From: Mactra quadrangularis
Lineage: Eukaryota > Mollusca > Bivalvia > Venerida > Mactridae
Assembly (NCBI GenBank): GCA_025267735.1
Contig: CM046299.1
Location: 14,096,232-14,160,231, forward strand
DNA: 64,000 nt
Direction of reading: 5' to 3'
The translations under genes were made by a program, and so were the position numbers. Positions 53,797-64,000 of the stretch are shown in pieces; the stretch's first letter is position 1, and each line of letters starts with the position of its first letter. The notes under the pieces were generated by a model. That model did not search any database, had not been told where the DNA came from, and saw only the letters and a list, made by a program, of their open reading frames with translations.

Positions 53797-54096
53797 TTAA
53801 AAAATGTAAAACTGTCCATACGAACCCTGTAAATTAAGGAAATATCCAGGAGGTTGGTTTTGTCTGTCTCTACTTTCGTAAATAGGTAAGTCACTGTCAA
53901 GCATCGGTTCTCTTTTTATTATTCTTCCTTGTTCGTACCATGATCTGTACAAAGATGCTGGTAAAATTCTTTTTCCTATTCTCGGATAATCGCTGACTTT
54001 ATCTTCGACGTCGGTAAATAGAAGAGCATGAACACATACTGTTTGTACAAATATCAGACAAAATAGGGAGTGATAGAGTGATCCTGTTAAAGCCAT
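53797..54096 (-). CDS. Small secreted neuropeptide-like precursor (candidate YPRI-amide)
   Basis: 99 aa starting in AAGATGG. Residues 1-24 (MALTGSLYHSLFCLIFVQTV... ending VHA) form a signal peptide with a good cleavage site after A24. Then follows a peptide ending DYPRI-G-K-R (residues 36-43), the classical amidation plus dibasic processing site. A second peptide, ILPASLYRSWYEQGRII, is closed by K61-R62. The rest (residues 63-99) may be spacer, or the exon may end earlier: a weak donor GTAGAG follows residue 75. Predicted products are secreted amidated peptides. The -PRI-amide end is reminiscent of molluscan pleurin-type peptides, but I cannot confirm that from memory. It lies alone; a satellite array begins about 45 bp upstream of its ATG. 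Confidence 0.55.
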   Translation of the reverse strand: MALTGSLYHSLFCLIFVQTVCVHALLFTDVEDKVSDYPRIGKRILPASLYRSWYEQGRIIKREPMLDSDLPIYESRDRQNQPPGYFLNLQGSYGQFYIF

Positions 54097-54139
54097 CTTG
54101 TTAGAGTTTGAATGTTAAATAATATATCTGAAAGATAGT

Positions 54140-56395
54140 AGTGGTAAAAATATGATATAAAAGCGTTCAAATCATGGTAAAAAATATGGAACTAAGCGCT
54201 TATAGCACGGTAAAAATATGTACTCCCGAAGAGCTTTGAAAGCAAGGTAAAAATTAAAAAATTAACGCTGAAAGCACGGTAAAAATATGTACTCAAAGCT
54301 TTTAAAGCAAGGTAAAAAATGAAAAAAAAACCCGCTAAAAGCATGGTAAAAATATATACTCAAAGCTTTGTAAACAAGGTAAAAATAAAAAAAAATTAAC
54401 GCTGAAAGCACGGTAAAAATATGAAATAAAAACGCTAAAAGCATAGTAAAAATATGTACTCAAAGCTTTGTAAACAAGGTAAAAAATTGAAAAAAAACGC
54501 TGAAGGCAAGGTAAAAATATGAAAAAAAACCCCGCTAAAAGCACGGTAAAAATATGTACTCAAAGCTTTTAAAGCAAGGTAAAAAATGAAAAAAAAACCG
54601 CTAAAAGCATGGTAAAAATATGTACTCAAAGCTTTGTAAACAAGGTAAAAAATTGAAAAAAAAAACGCTGAAGGCACGGTAAAAATATGAAAAAAAAACC
54701 CTAAAAGCACGGTAAAAATATGTACTCAAAGCTTTGTAAACAAGGTAAAAAACTGAAAAAAAACGCTGAAGGCAAGGTAAAAATATGAAACAAAAACGCT
54801 AAAAGCACGGTTAAAATATGTATTCAAAGCTTTTAAAGCAAGGTAAAAAATTGAAAAAAAAACCGCTGAAGCAAGGTAAAAATATGAAAAAAAAACAACG
54901 CTAAAAGCACGGTAAAAATATGTACTCAAAGCGTTGTAAACAAGGTAAAAAATTGAAAAAAAAACGCTGAAGGCAAGGTAAAAATATGAAAAAAAATGCT
55001 GAAGGCAAGGTAAAAATATGAAAAAAACCGCTAAAAGCACGGTAAAAGTATGTACTCAAAGCTTTGTAAACAAGGTAAAAAATTGAAAAAAAAACGCTGA
55101 AGGCAAGGTAAAAATATGAAAAAAAATGCTGAAGGCAAGGTAAAAATATGAAAAAAACCGCTAAAAGCACGGTAAAAGTATGTACTCAAAGCTTTGTAAA
55201 CAAGGTAAAAAATTGAAAAAAAAACGCTGAAGGCAAGGTAAAAATATGAAAAAAAATGCTGAAGGCAAGGTAAAAATATGAAAAAACCGCTAAAAGCACG
55301 GTAAAAGTATGTACTCAAAGCTTTGTAAACAAGGTAAAAAATTGAAAAAAAAACGCTGAAGGCAAGGTAAAAATATGAAAAAAAATGCTGAAGGCAAGGT
55401 AAAAATATGAAAAAACCGCTAAAAGCACGGTAAAAGTATGTACTCAAAGCTTTGTAAACAAGGTAAAAAATTGAAAAAAAAACGCTGAAGGCAAGGTAAA
55501 AATATGAAAAAAAATGCTGAAGGCAAGGTAAAAATATGAAAAAAACGCTAAAAGCACGGTAAAAGTATGTACTCAAAGCTTTGTAAACAAGGTAAAAAAT
55601 TGAAAAAAAAAACGCTGAAGGCAAGGTAAAAATATGAAAAAACCCGCTAAAAGCACGGTAAAAATATGTACTCAAAGCTTTTAAAGCAAGGTAAAAAATT
55701 GAAAAAAAACCGCTGAAGGCAAGGTAAAAATATGAAAAAAACCGCTAAAAGCACGGTAAAAAAATATGTACTCAAAGCTTTTAAAGCAAGGTAAAAAATT
55801 GAAAAAAAAACTCTGAAGGCAAGGTAAAAAATTGTACTCAAAGCTTTGTAAACAAGGTAAAAAATTGAAAAAAAAACGCTGAAGGCAAGGTAAAAATATG
55901 AAGAAAAAAAACGCTAAAAGCACGGTAAAAATATGTACTCAAAGCTTTGTAAACAAGGTAAAAAAACGGAAAAAAACAAACGCTGAAGGCAAGGTAAAAA
56001 TATGAAAAAAAACCCGCTAAAAGCACGGTAAAAATATGTACACATGTACTCAAAGCTTTTAAAGCAAGGTAAAAATATGTAATCAAAGCGCTGAAAGCAC
56101 AGTCAAAATATAATTCAAAGCGCTGAAAACACGGTAAAAATATGAAAACAAAGCGTTGAAAGCACTGTAAAAATATACAATCAAAGCGGTGTAAGCACAG
56201 TGAAAATATAATTCAAAGCGCTGAAAACACGGTGAAAATATAATTCAAAGCGCTGAAAACACGGTAAAAATATAATTCAAAACGCTGAAAGCATGTTAAA
56301 AATATGAAATCCAAGAGCTGACAGCACGGTAAAAATGAAAAAAGCGCTAAAAGCACGGTAAAAATATGAAATCAAAGCGCTGAAATCGCTGAGAG
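54140..56395. repeat. 2.2-kb satellite with about 33-bp monomers and a 130-bp higher-order unit
   Basis: Monomers carry GCACGGTAAAAATATG, GGCAAGGTAAAAATATG or AACAAGGTAAAAAATTG variants. Between about 54900 and 55600 four monomer types are arranged in a higher-order unit of about 130 bp, repeated about five times (GTAAAAGTATGTACTC near 55042, 55171, 55300, 55430, 55560). Both flanks are more divergent, as in satellites that homogenise in the centre. It starts about 45 bp upstream of the neuropeptide-like ORF's ATG. Phe/Leu-rich minus-strand frames here are repeat artefacts. Confidence 0.93.
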
Positions 56396-59300
56396 AAAAA
56401 ATTAAAATAGATATTTATCATTGTCTCTGAACAAACACATTTATTGAAAGTTTGCTTCCAACTGCAATCGTGTGTGAGGAACAGAGCTTAGTAACGCAAA
56501 TATAGAAGAGTGATAAAGCAAGTGGATTTTCCAAATGGAAACACCGACATTTAAACATTGTTGAGAGAACTTTTCAAGAAAATGTTATTTTATGAAGGCA
56601 TGAAATAACTAAAAAAATTTCGATTTTCTATTTTGATGAACAAAATATATTGTACATTTTATAGTATAGTGAATTCAATATTATTTTTTTCATTTCATAT
56701 AAAAAACATGGTGTTTTTAGCATAATTTATTACCAAAGAAAACATGGATTTTATGCTGTCTATAAAATTTTGAATAAAAAGTTTACTAAATTACAAATAC
56801 CTGTGGTTTCCAGTAAGTTTGTCCTTTAACAAAAATTAATCGTTCCAAATATTGTTGCCTTTTGAAGAATAACAATCAAAATAAATCATGAAGTATAAAA
56901 TGGTCATGTATGCTTTGTGTAAGACTCAGGATTTATTTCCTAGAATTATTAATTTACTCCCTGGTGTTCTTTGAAAGTATAAGGCGTTATTCTGCAATCT
57001 CAAAACACATCAATTGTCTTAAATACGGGTTATTTGATAAATATAAGGCAGTAGAAAGATGAACAGTAGATAGCCATTTCTCAAAATAAATTAAAGATAC
57101 GTGATACACAATGGCGTTAAATTCTTATAAGAAACTGAACCCTTTCTCATAACTTTATATTAAATGTATTTAATAAAACGACAAAATTCTAGCCGCCATA
57201 CATCAATATCATATTTGAAATTAAAAGTAAAACGGTTTATTATATTGTATTACCAATGAAATATTTTAATACAATATTAGATAGCTACATTGTACATATA
57301 TATGCCCATTGTATTAAATTTAGCCGCGCGAAGAGAGTGTTTTTTGCTAGCTTTAATTTGTACATCTACGCACATGTTAATGTAAAGAACGTTTATAAAA
57401 AAGGCCGCTTGAATCATTTCGTTTGTTTTGCTTCATTTTTATGAGGGTCCGTCTGCTCAATAAGGATCCATTATGTGCATACCCCAAGATGTGACTCTTC
57501 ATTCTTTACAAGATGGATATTTGAGTCTAAATTGAGTCCAATGTTGAAAAATTCCTGAAATAATTAATATCAGATTAGTTTCTTCTTTGCCAAAATATGT
57601 TTTTATTACATTATTGCCAGTGGTCGGTTATCATCTAATTGCTAATTTAGAACTATAAAATAGGAAAATTTCCCAATGAATAGTGTTTTACTTTGTATCT
57701 AATATTATATAAAATACCTTACATAAAAAGCCTTCTTCTTTACGTATATAAAATATAATGGGCGTTATTTCACCATATTTCGACAGCGGGCCGTTATAAT
57801 ATGATAGTGGAATGCTGAGAAGATAGTGGCCCACTGACGTCATATCCAGTCGATATCATTAAACGCTTGTTAATGTTTAGTGGCATGAAACCCACGTTGT
57901 AATTTTCACGGAGGAATAAAAATTTCGGCACCGTGTAAACAAAGTTTATGCTATTTGTTTTGACCAATTAAATGTTAATGTTTATTCTTTTCAAAAATAA
58001 AGTGTTAAACATGTCTGGTATTATATAAGAAACAATACACACTACTGAGGGCCTGCTGGTCTAATAGTGACCTCCCAGTCAGCCCTATAACATATGACAG
58101 ACCTCAACCTTCGGCATCGGTCCATATGTGACATCACACTGGAAGTCATCGATACTGTAATTAACATAATTGTCATTATATAAATAAAATCTTAAACAAG
58201 TGATTCGTGATCAAAAATGCCTTTTATTGCAGAATCGTCAAAAGAAGTACTCCATAATCTTTAGCAATAAGACAAAAAATACCTTTTGACATTTATGTAA
58301 GTATTGTAAAATTATGTTGTATCAAGGTAATTTAATTTTCATACTGACACCTGTGCTTTATGTACATGTTGATTAAGTTTCGTCGCGTGATGCCTATGAT
58401 TAGTTTTATGTGGTCGTTAAACTGTATTTCTGGATATAATAAACAAGTAGCCAGAGAGTCACATACCATCTATGAGTTTTCAACCCACGATTTATTCCAA
58501 AGGGGGGGGGGCAAAGGTAAAACTATTTTCAACTTTTTCGGTATAGCGGTCTAGGCTGACTTTCGGAGTACCCATGTCTGTTAATAAAATCTCATTCTAG
58601 GAATCGGACAAATACAAATTCTGAAAGGCAAAGAAGGATAAAACTAGCAAAAGTAGGCCACAAGAATTGTAAGCGTTATAAATAAAGTAATGCACCGTCA
58701 AGGTTATTCTATTCGAACTTTGTATATTTAATTGACAAATGTAATGAACGTGTGTCAGATTATAGTTAATATTTTTTCACACACCACAGCATTTTATGAC
58801 TGGCCTTTATGTGAAACGAAGGGTAGCTGACATATTGATAAATGACGTTGTTGTGAGTAGTTTCCCCTTCGTATGCTAAATAGCATCGGAACAAGTTTTT
58901 ATCAATCAGTATACATGAGCATAAAAAATTATCTCCCTTTGATAAAATTAAAGGTTTTGGTTAATTTACTAGTACTTTGGACATATTTTTGATTGCAATA
59001 TGTTTTAATTATTAAAACTCATTAAGCGTAAATTCTTTAGGACAATCTATTTTGAATTTAGATTCAGTTGTTTTGTATTTGCTTTTATAATGCATACGTA
59101 AAGTTGAGTAAGATCAGACTGAAAAACGGTGAATTGCCTCCCTTTGGTAAAATTAGCTTGCTTTACCTTCCGGTTTGAAAATGGGTTGTTCCATAAAATA
59201 GACTCGATTAATAGTATAAAAATGCGTGTTAACTTCATTTTACTTCATTATGCTTGTCTCCTAATTCTAAGCCGTGTGTGTTTTTAAAGACGTTTCTTGT

Positions 59301-61433
59301 TTAATTACAAAGTACTTTTGACAAATACGCCTATTAGTGGCAATCATGCATGTAAGAATTGATAACTTCTTTTTAGACAACGGTGCCCCCCTCTCAGCCA
59401 ATCAAATTGCTTAAAAAGTGTTTGATAAATCTCATACCACACGGATAAATGTTGAATATTATTAGACCGTTTTCTCCGTGCTTAAAACTCGAGAAAACAG
59501 TGCGTGATAGTATGGGGTGGATTCAGACTCTTCATGTTAGGAATTTTTTTTATTCATGGTCTCATTTGTCGACTAGCTTAAGTCATGGAATAGTACAATG
59601 ATTGTAAAATCCATTTGATCCACCCCATTATCAGTTTAAATACAATCAACTGCTGAGTATATGTAGATTTCCAAGGTTTCAATAAGCTTATCTGTATTAA
59701 TTTGAAAGCCAATCAATTGATAATTTATTTTAATTTAAGTCCTCACAAGAATTAATACTTTGTCACTGTACCACAATAGTATGTGCCATGTTTTGAAAAT
59801 TGATGAAGTGGACTGGATTGTTTTATTTTAACGTTAACACTTACACGTAATGTTATTTTGTACACGTACCGTATTGGTAATTCATACGTATAACTATGTA
59901 ATTTTGCAGATTATGTGATATATATATAAATGTGAAACTGCATTGGCACCATTTCCTATCTATTAAACCCCTCGAGATATGATTGTTAGAAGTAAGGCAT
60001 TTGTGGAAAAACTCGAATGTAGTAGAATGGGCAAAATCCCAATTAAATAAATTAAAGACCTACAGAAATGTAACAGATTAGTTACTTCAGTCAATTAAAT
60101 TTAAATAGGATCTAATTTTATTTAACTGATAGTTAAATAAATTTAGTAAGCCTTCTTACTTTAAATATTTTGAGGGGAATTAAACGAGACAGGAAATAAA
60201 GCGCCATGATCGTGCGACCACATGCACGACTCATGCAGATCGGTTCGTCTCCACTCGGAGACAAACACCAAATTCAACAGCGTAAGCCAGGTCCTAGCAA
60301 AACATTAGCAGCTCTGGTAACCAAGCCTTATTTCCATTCTCTATGAAAAAGGAATGGCATGGTGTTTAGGAACGACCAGAGCCAGTCAAATGCTTCGCTT
60401 AAAGGAGGCAAACGCTTGGCTATATGTATGACATTTAAGTCATAATAACGACATACATATTAAAACTGTGATGTTTTCTAATACAAGTTAAATACTAACG
60501 AATGGGTTGTCATAGTAAGCAGTTTATTATGTCAATTAAATTCAATTGGTGTCTAATTCTGTCTTACTTAAGGTTGCAGATTCTTTGTTCATTATTTAAC
60601 TAGATATTTAAGTATTATTACAAAAATATATTGAAGACTTATCAAATTAATCAAAAACAAAATTTATACAGTCACGCGTTATATTTTGTATATTTCTATA
60701 CCCTGTGTTTAAAATCATAAACATGCCCCCGGGGCGTATATTTAATATTATCTAATACGATTTACATAGGCAAGGGAGTTAAATATGATCTAAGTACTTG
60801 CCATTGTTGCCTCCCTTTGTGCCAATTTAATGTAGCTTTTAATAACAAATAGTAAGAATTATATGCTTTTTAAATCTTGACCGTTCTATTTTCTTTCTTT
60901 TTCTATATTTTTCTTTTTGTACTTTTTATCTTATATTATTTTTTATGAGAAATATGGTCTAAATTGAATGTTCACACGTTTGCTAGTTATAACAATGTTA
61001 AAAAGTGATGAAAGATATAAAACAATGTACTTACAGCTTAATAGTGCTCCTGGTTAGCCAAAACAGTATTCAGTTCTGTGATAAAGAATTATTCCTATGA
61101 CGAATCACCACTGTGATTATTTATCAAAAATGATTATTAATTTGAATCCTTTATAATTATATAACTGCACATTAGGTACATGGGCACATTAATAATACAT
61201 TGTGTATTTACATTCATGAATAACACAATCTAATTGTGTTTATAGGGTCTAATTAGCTTTCGCACGAAATTCACGACACAAAATTTAATATCATTTGTTT
61301 AAGGCCCTCTATATTATTCTGATTTTTATGTGGCTAAAAGATGGCAATACTATAAACACGTGACAAAATAAATGAAAATGGACATTATAAACTTATAATT
61401 TCATATCCGTTGTCTAAGTCAGATAGAATACTC

Positions 61434-61500
61434 GTAGCAGTTTGATATGGGATTTATCAACTCGCTTCGCTCGTTGATAAATCCCATATCAAACTGCTAC
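61434..61500. repeat. Perfect 28-bp inverted repeat with 11-nt loop
   Basis: GTAGCAGTTTGATATGGGAT plus TTATCAAC (61434-61461) is exactly complementary to 61473-61500. The loop is TCGCTTCGCTC. A tiny palindromic element or an RNA hairpin is possible. Confidence 0.85.
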
Positions 61501-62800
61501 TCATGCTCTATCCTATACATATTTCACCTAAGTTTTCAGTTTCTCGTGATTTACCCCGACTTTGGTGACCAAAGTTTATTTTCAATTTATAAACATGAAA
61601 ATATAGGTGAGCGGTAACTCTCTTGCACGAGGGTTAGTGTACAGTATGTACAACACGTGACGGCTTTTTGCAGGAGGATTGTGAGCGGCATCACGTGTTT
61701 CTAACATATTTTATCACGTGATTTGATAAAATGTTTATCTCTTTTTGTGTCATCATACACATATATTATGTATATGCCAATAAATGACATATCAAATATT
61801 TTTGCCATGTTTGTTAAACGAAAAACAATAGTCATGTACTCCAATAATTAATTGTTCAATGCGTGTAATTTGCTGAAAACTTTCGATTAAACGCTATTTA
61901 CCGCCGAAGACTAAAAGTTTAATGTATTCTAGCATAAAGGTCAAGCTCAGGTTAATTTTGTCGGACTATACGAACATTATAGGAATATCTTGGCCGGTCC
62001 CTATAAGTTAGCTCTGGGGTTGATGGTATACGTAGTGGAACTCAAATCTGTGTAATTGTTCTCAAATTATTTCTGTTTTTTTTATTATACAGAAACTGGG
62101 TCAAATTATGTTGTCCTTTTTTATTTTTTAAGATCTTGGACCTCGGACCTTGGTTCAAGATCGGCATTTAACAAAGGATACGAAACGGAATTCCTAAAAA
62201 TAACATAAAAAACTGTTTTATCCACTAATAACGCCGAAGTTTTAGAACCAGTCCATGATAAATAATATCCGAGTCGAAGAGTCTCGGGTACGAAAACAAA
62301 TAATTTTCCGTAATGAAAAGGACCGGCGTGTGCTGCATTTATCCTGATTTTATACATTCGAACGCTCTTGAGTTTATCAAAACGAACATTTTCGCTAGCG
62401 TATATGTCCGAACTTTTCGATTGAGTATAAAAACCTATACCATACTAGAAGAAAATGGCGTGTTTTGATCCTCATTTAAAATTATTGTCCTATGGGCCCA
62501 TGGTCGGGATCCCGGATCACCAAAAATTAAGTTAAGTATAAAATACCAAAGTTGTAAAATAAGCGTCAAGATATTTACGTATATAAATATACTGTCCAAA
62601 ATAGGAAACTAAATTGAAGAGGCTGGGATGACCCTACCCTTAAGTTCTAAAATGCTAACACAAACGCTGAAATAAGGATAGAAGACATTAATAGTATTTG
62701 TGTGTCAAACCCCTAAAAGGGCATGATGCGACCTGCAGTCGTATATTCTATTAAACAAGCATCAGATTTTCATTACATGTACATGTTGTTATCTATTTTT

Positions 62801-62876
62801 CATTCGGAACAACCTCGGCGATCATCTACGAAGAAATATCTGCGTTTAAGATCGCCGAGATATAGTTTCGAATCGT
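62801..62876. mobile_element. Short palindromic MITE of the CATTCGGAAC family
   Basis: CATTCGGAACAACCTCGGCG is followed after about 30 bp by a degraded inverse end (GATCGCCGAGATATAGTTTC). I see no clear target duplication. Confidence 0.55.
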
Positions 62877-64000
62877 ATTTACTTTAACGCGTGTCCGGTA
62901 TTATTTGCCTTTTTATCATTTGCCCGCTTCTTTAAATACGAAACCCATAAGTAGAAAGTTGATTGGGCAAAAAGTCAGTACATCTTTAGTTAATAGAAAC
63001 GCCGTATTGAAATAGAAAAAAAAATATCACGCTGTTTCATTTTACTACTTTTTTCCCAATAAACCGATGTATGAGTTACATATTTAAAGGAGTGAGCACT
63101 CCCGTTGCTATATTGCGGTTATTATTTTATTAGCGATACACGATCCTAAAATAATCCATCTAAATATGTGCATAGTTTCATGAAAGATGATCAAAATTAT
63201 GTTTGATTTCATGGAACGCTGGTTTTAATATTGTTGGTTCTTTTGTGGTGTTACGTTTTGATAGATCACGTATGGAAATTCAATTTGGCGTACAAATAAC
63301 ACATAATAAACTTTCAAATTCTAGGATAGTAAGAGCCATGTTTCATAGTCTCCCATATAAAGATGTTCAAGTGATATTTTAAGTTTATTACTTTTAATGG
63401 AATTTGATACAAATTTCTTACTAGATTTTCTAAAATTCTCTCACAAAAATCAATTATCTTTAATTATTGTTTTGTATTTCTGTGAAATGTTGTTATTTCG
63501 TTCTATGAAATGTCACACTGAACGTGAAGGACGGTCCTCAGCTTTATTCTAATAAAGATTAAAACAATTTGACCTTTTCACATGATATCTTAGGTGTAAA
63601 TCTTTATTAAATTTTTGTCTTTATAATAAACGGTTGAAGTACATGTATGGCAATGGAAGGACACTCGCTTAGAGGTCGAGAGGTTCCTTGTTGTATTAAG
63701 CGAAACTTACCAGCAATTGCTTCACTTCACAAAGGTGTGAATGTTTACATGCAAGGATGATTTATTTCCATTTCTCGGCAGCAAAGAGACGGAGTGAAAT
63801 ACTCCCCATAAACTGTGATTGATAAAATACCAACATTTTTAACACCATATTATTCAAATATGGGATTTTATATGTAAGAATGGAATTTGAAATTCCATCA
63901 TTATCTTATCGCAGTGTGAGGAATTACGTTACCTATATGGTTCCTAACACGGCAAAAATGACGACTTGACCAAGAAATTTTGATGAAAAAGACTAAGTGC

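Larger units (their letters stand above)
56400..64000. other. No gene recognised in 7.6 kb
   Basis: AT-rich, low repeat content apart from the hairpin at 61434-61500 and a MITE at 62801-62876. A locally GC-richer stretch at about 60200-60420 has no open frame I can interpret. Frames at 57256-57444, 58360-58554 and 62121-62357 show no family signature. Confidence 0.45.

Noticed and set aside
54262..56086. Long Phe/Leu-rich minus-strand frames
   Set aside because: They translate the satellite at 54140-56395; the same peptide recurs with array units and has no start context.
54140..56395. CRISPR-like regular repeats
   Set aside because: Units are contiguous with no unique spacers, and this is eukaryotic DNA.
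62121..62357. 78-aa minus-strand frame
   Set aside because: No recognisable family, signal peptide or splice context; it could be an exon of an unknown gene but the evidence is too thin.

Overview
This 64 kb window is AT-rich animal genomic DNA: interrupted genes with GT-AG introns, dense transposable elements and satellites, no operons. The protein similarities and the type of short elements point to a lophotrochozoan invertebrate, most likely a mollusc and perhaps a bivalve. That placement is inference; nothing in the window names the species.

The main gene is a fatty-acid-hydroxylase-superfamily gene best matched by alkylglycerol monooxygenase (AGMO/TMEM195). It occurs twice on the minus strand because a segment of more than 23 kb is tandemly duplicated. 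Copy A covers roughly 1-23476 and its last exon lies off the left edge. Copy B covers about 23480-48420 and holds the complete gene, with 12 coding exons at 27244-46716 and about 457 aa. Exons were assembled by hand from splice sites, phase continuity and the three histidine motifs. All visible exons of both copies stay open.

Comparing the copies acts as a built-in insertion detector. Copy B gained an intact two-ORF APE-type LINE (38185-43338), a tRNA-derived SINE with a 13-bp target duplication (27831-28128), a 284-bp MITE (31041-31324) and an expanded intronic VNTR. Copy A gained a 7.4-kb Helentron/Helitron2-like insertion packed with about 180-bp satellites (6565-13945), a 1.28-kb foldback element (21969-23247) and a long (TC)n tract. 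Older insertions, including a decayed CR1/jockey-like LINE and several MITEs, are shared and predate the duplication.

The LINE ORF1 carries a 2A-type motif after a hydrophobic leader. ORF1 and ORF2 lie in one frame separated by a single UAG, and the first endonuclease motif sits between that stop and the first ORF2 AUG.

The right third (48.4-64 kb) is gene-poor. Its best candidate gene is a small secreted neuropeptide-like precursor on the minus strand (53797-54096), directly beside a 2.2-kb satellite. Two foldback elements, in copy A and at 52 kb, share the terminal sequence TATGGAAAGC and 6-bp target duplications, and so define one apparent family with different internal satellites. Several MITEs with CATTCGGAAC ends and 9-10-bp target duplications form a Mutator-like family.
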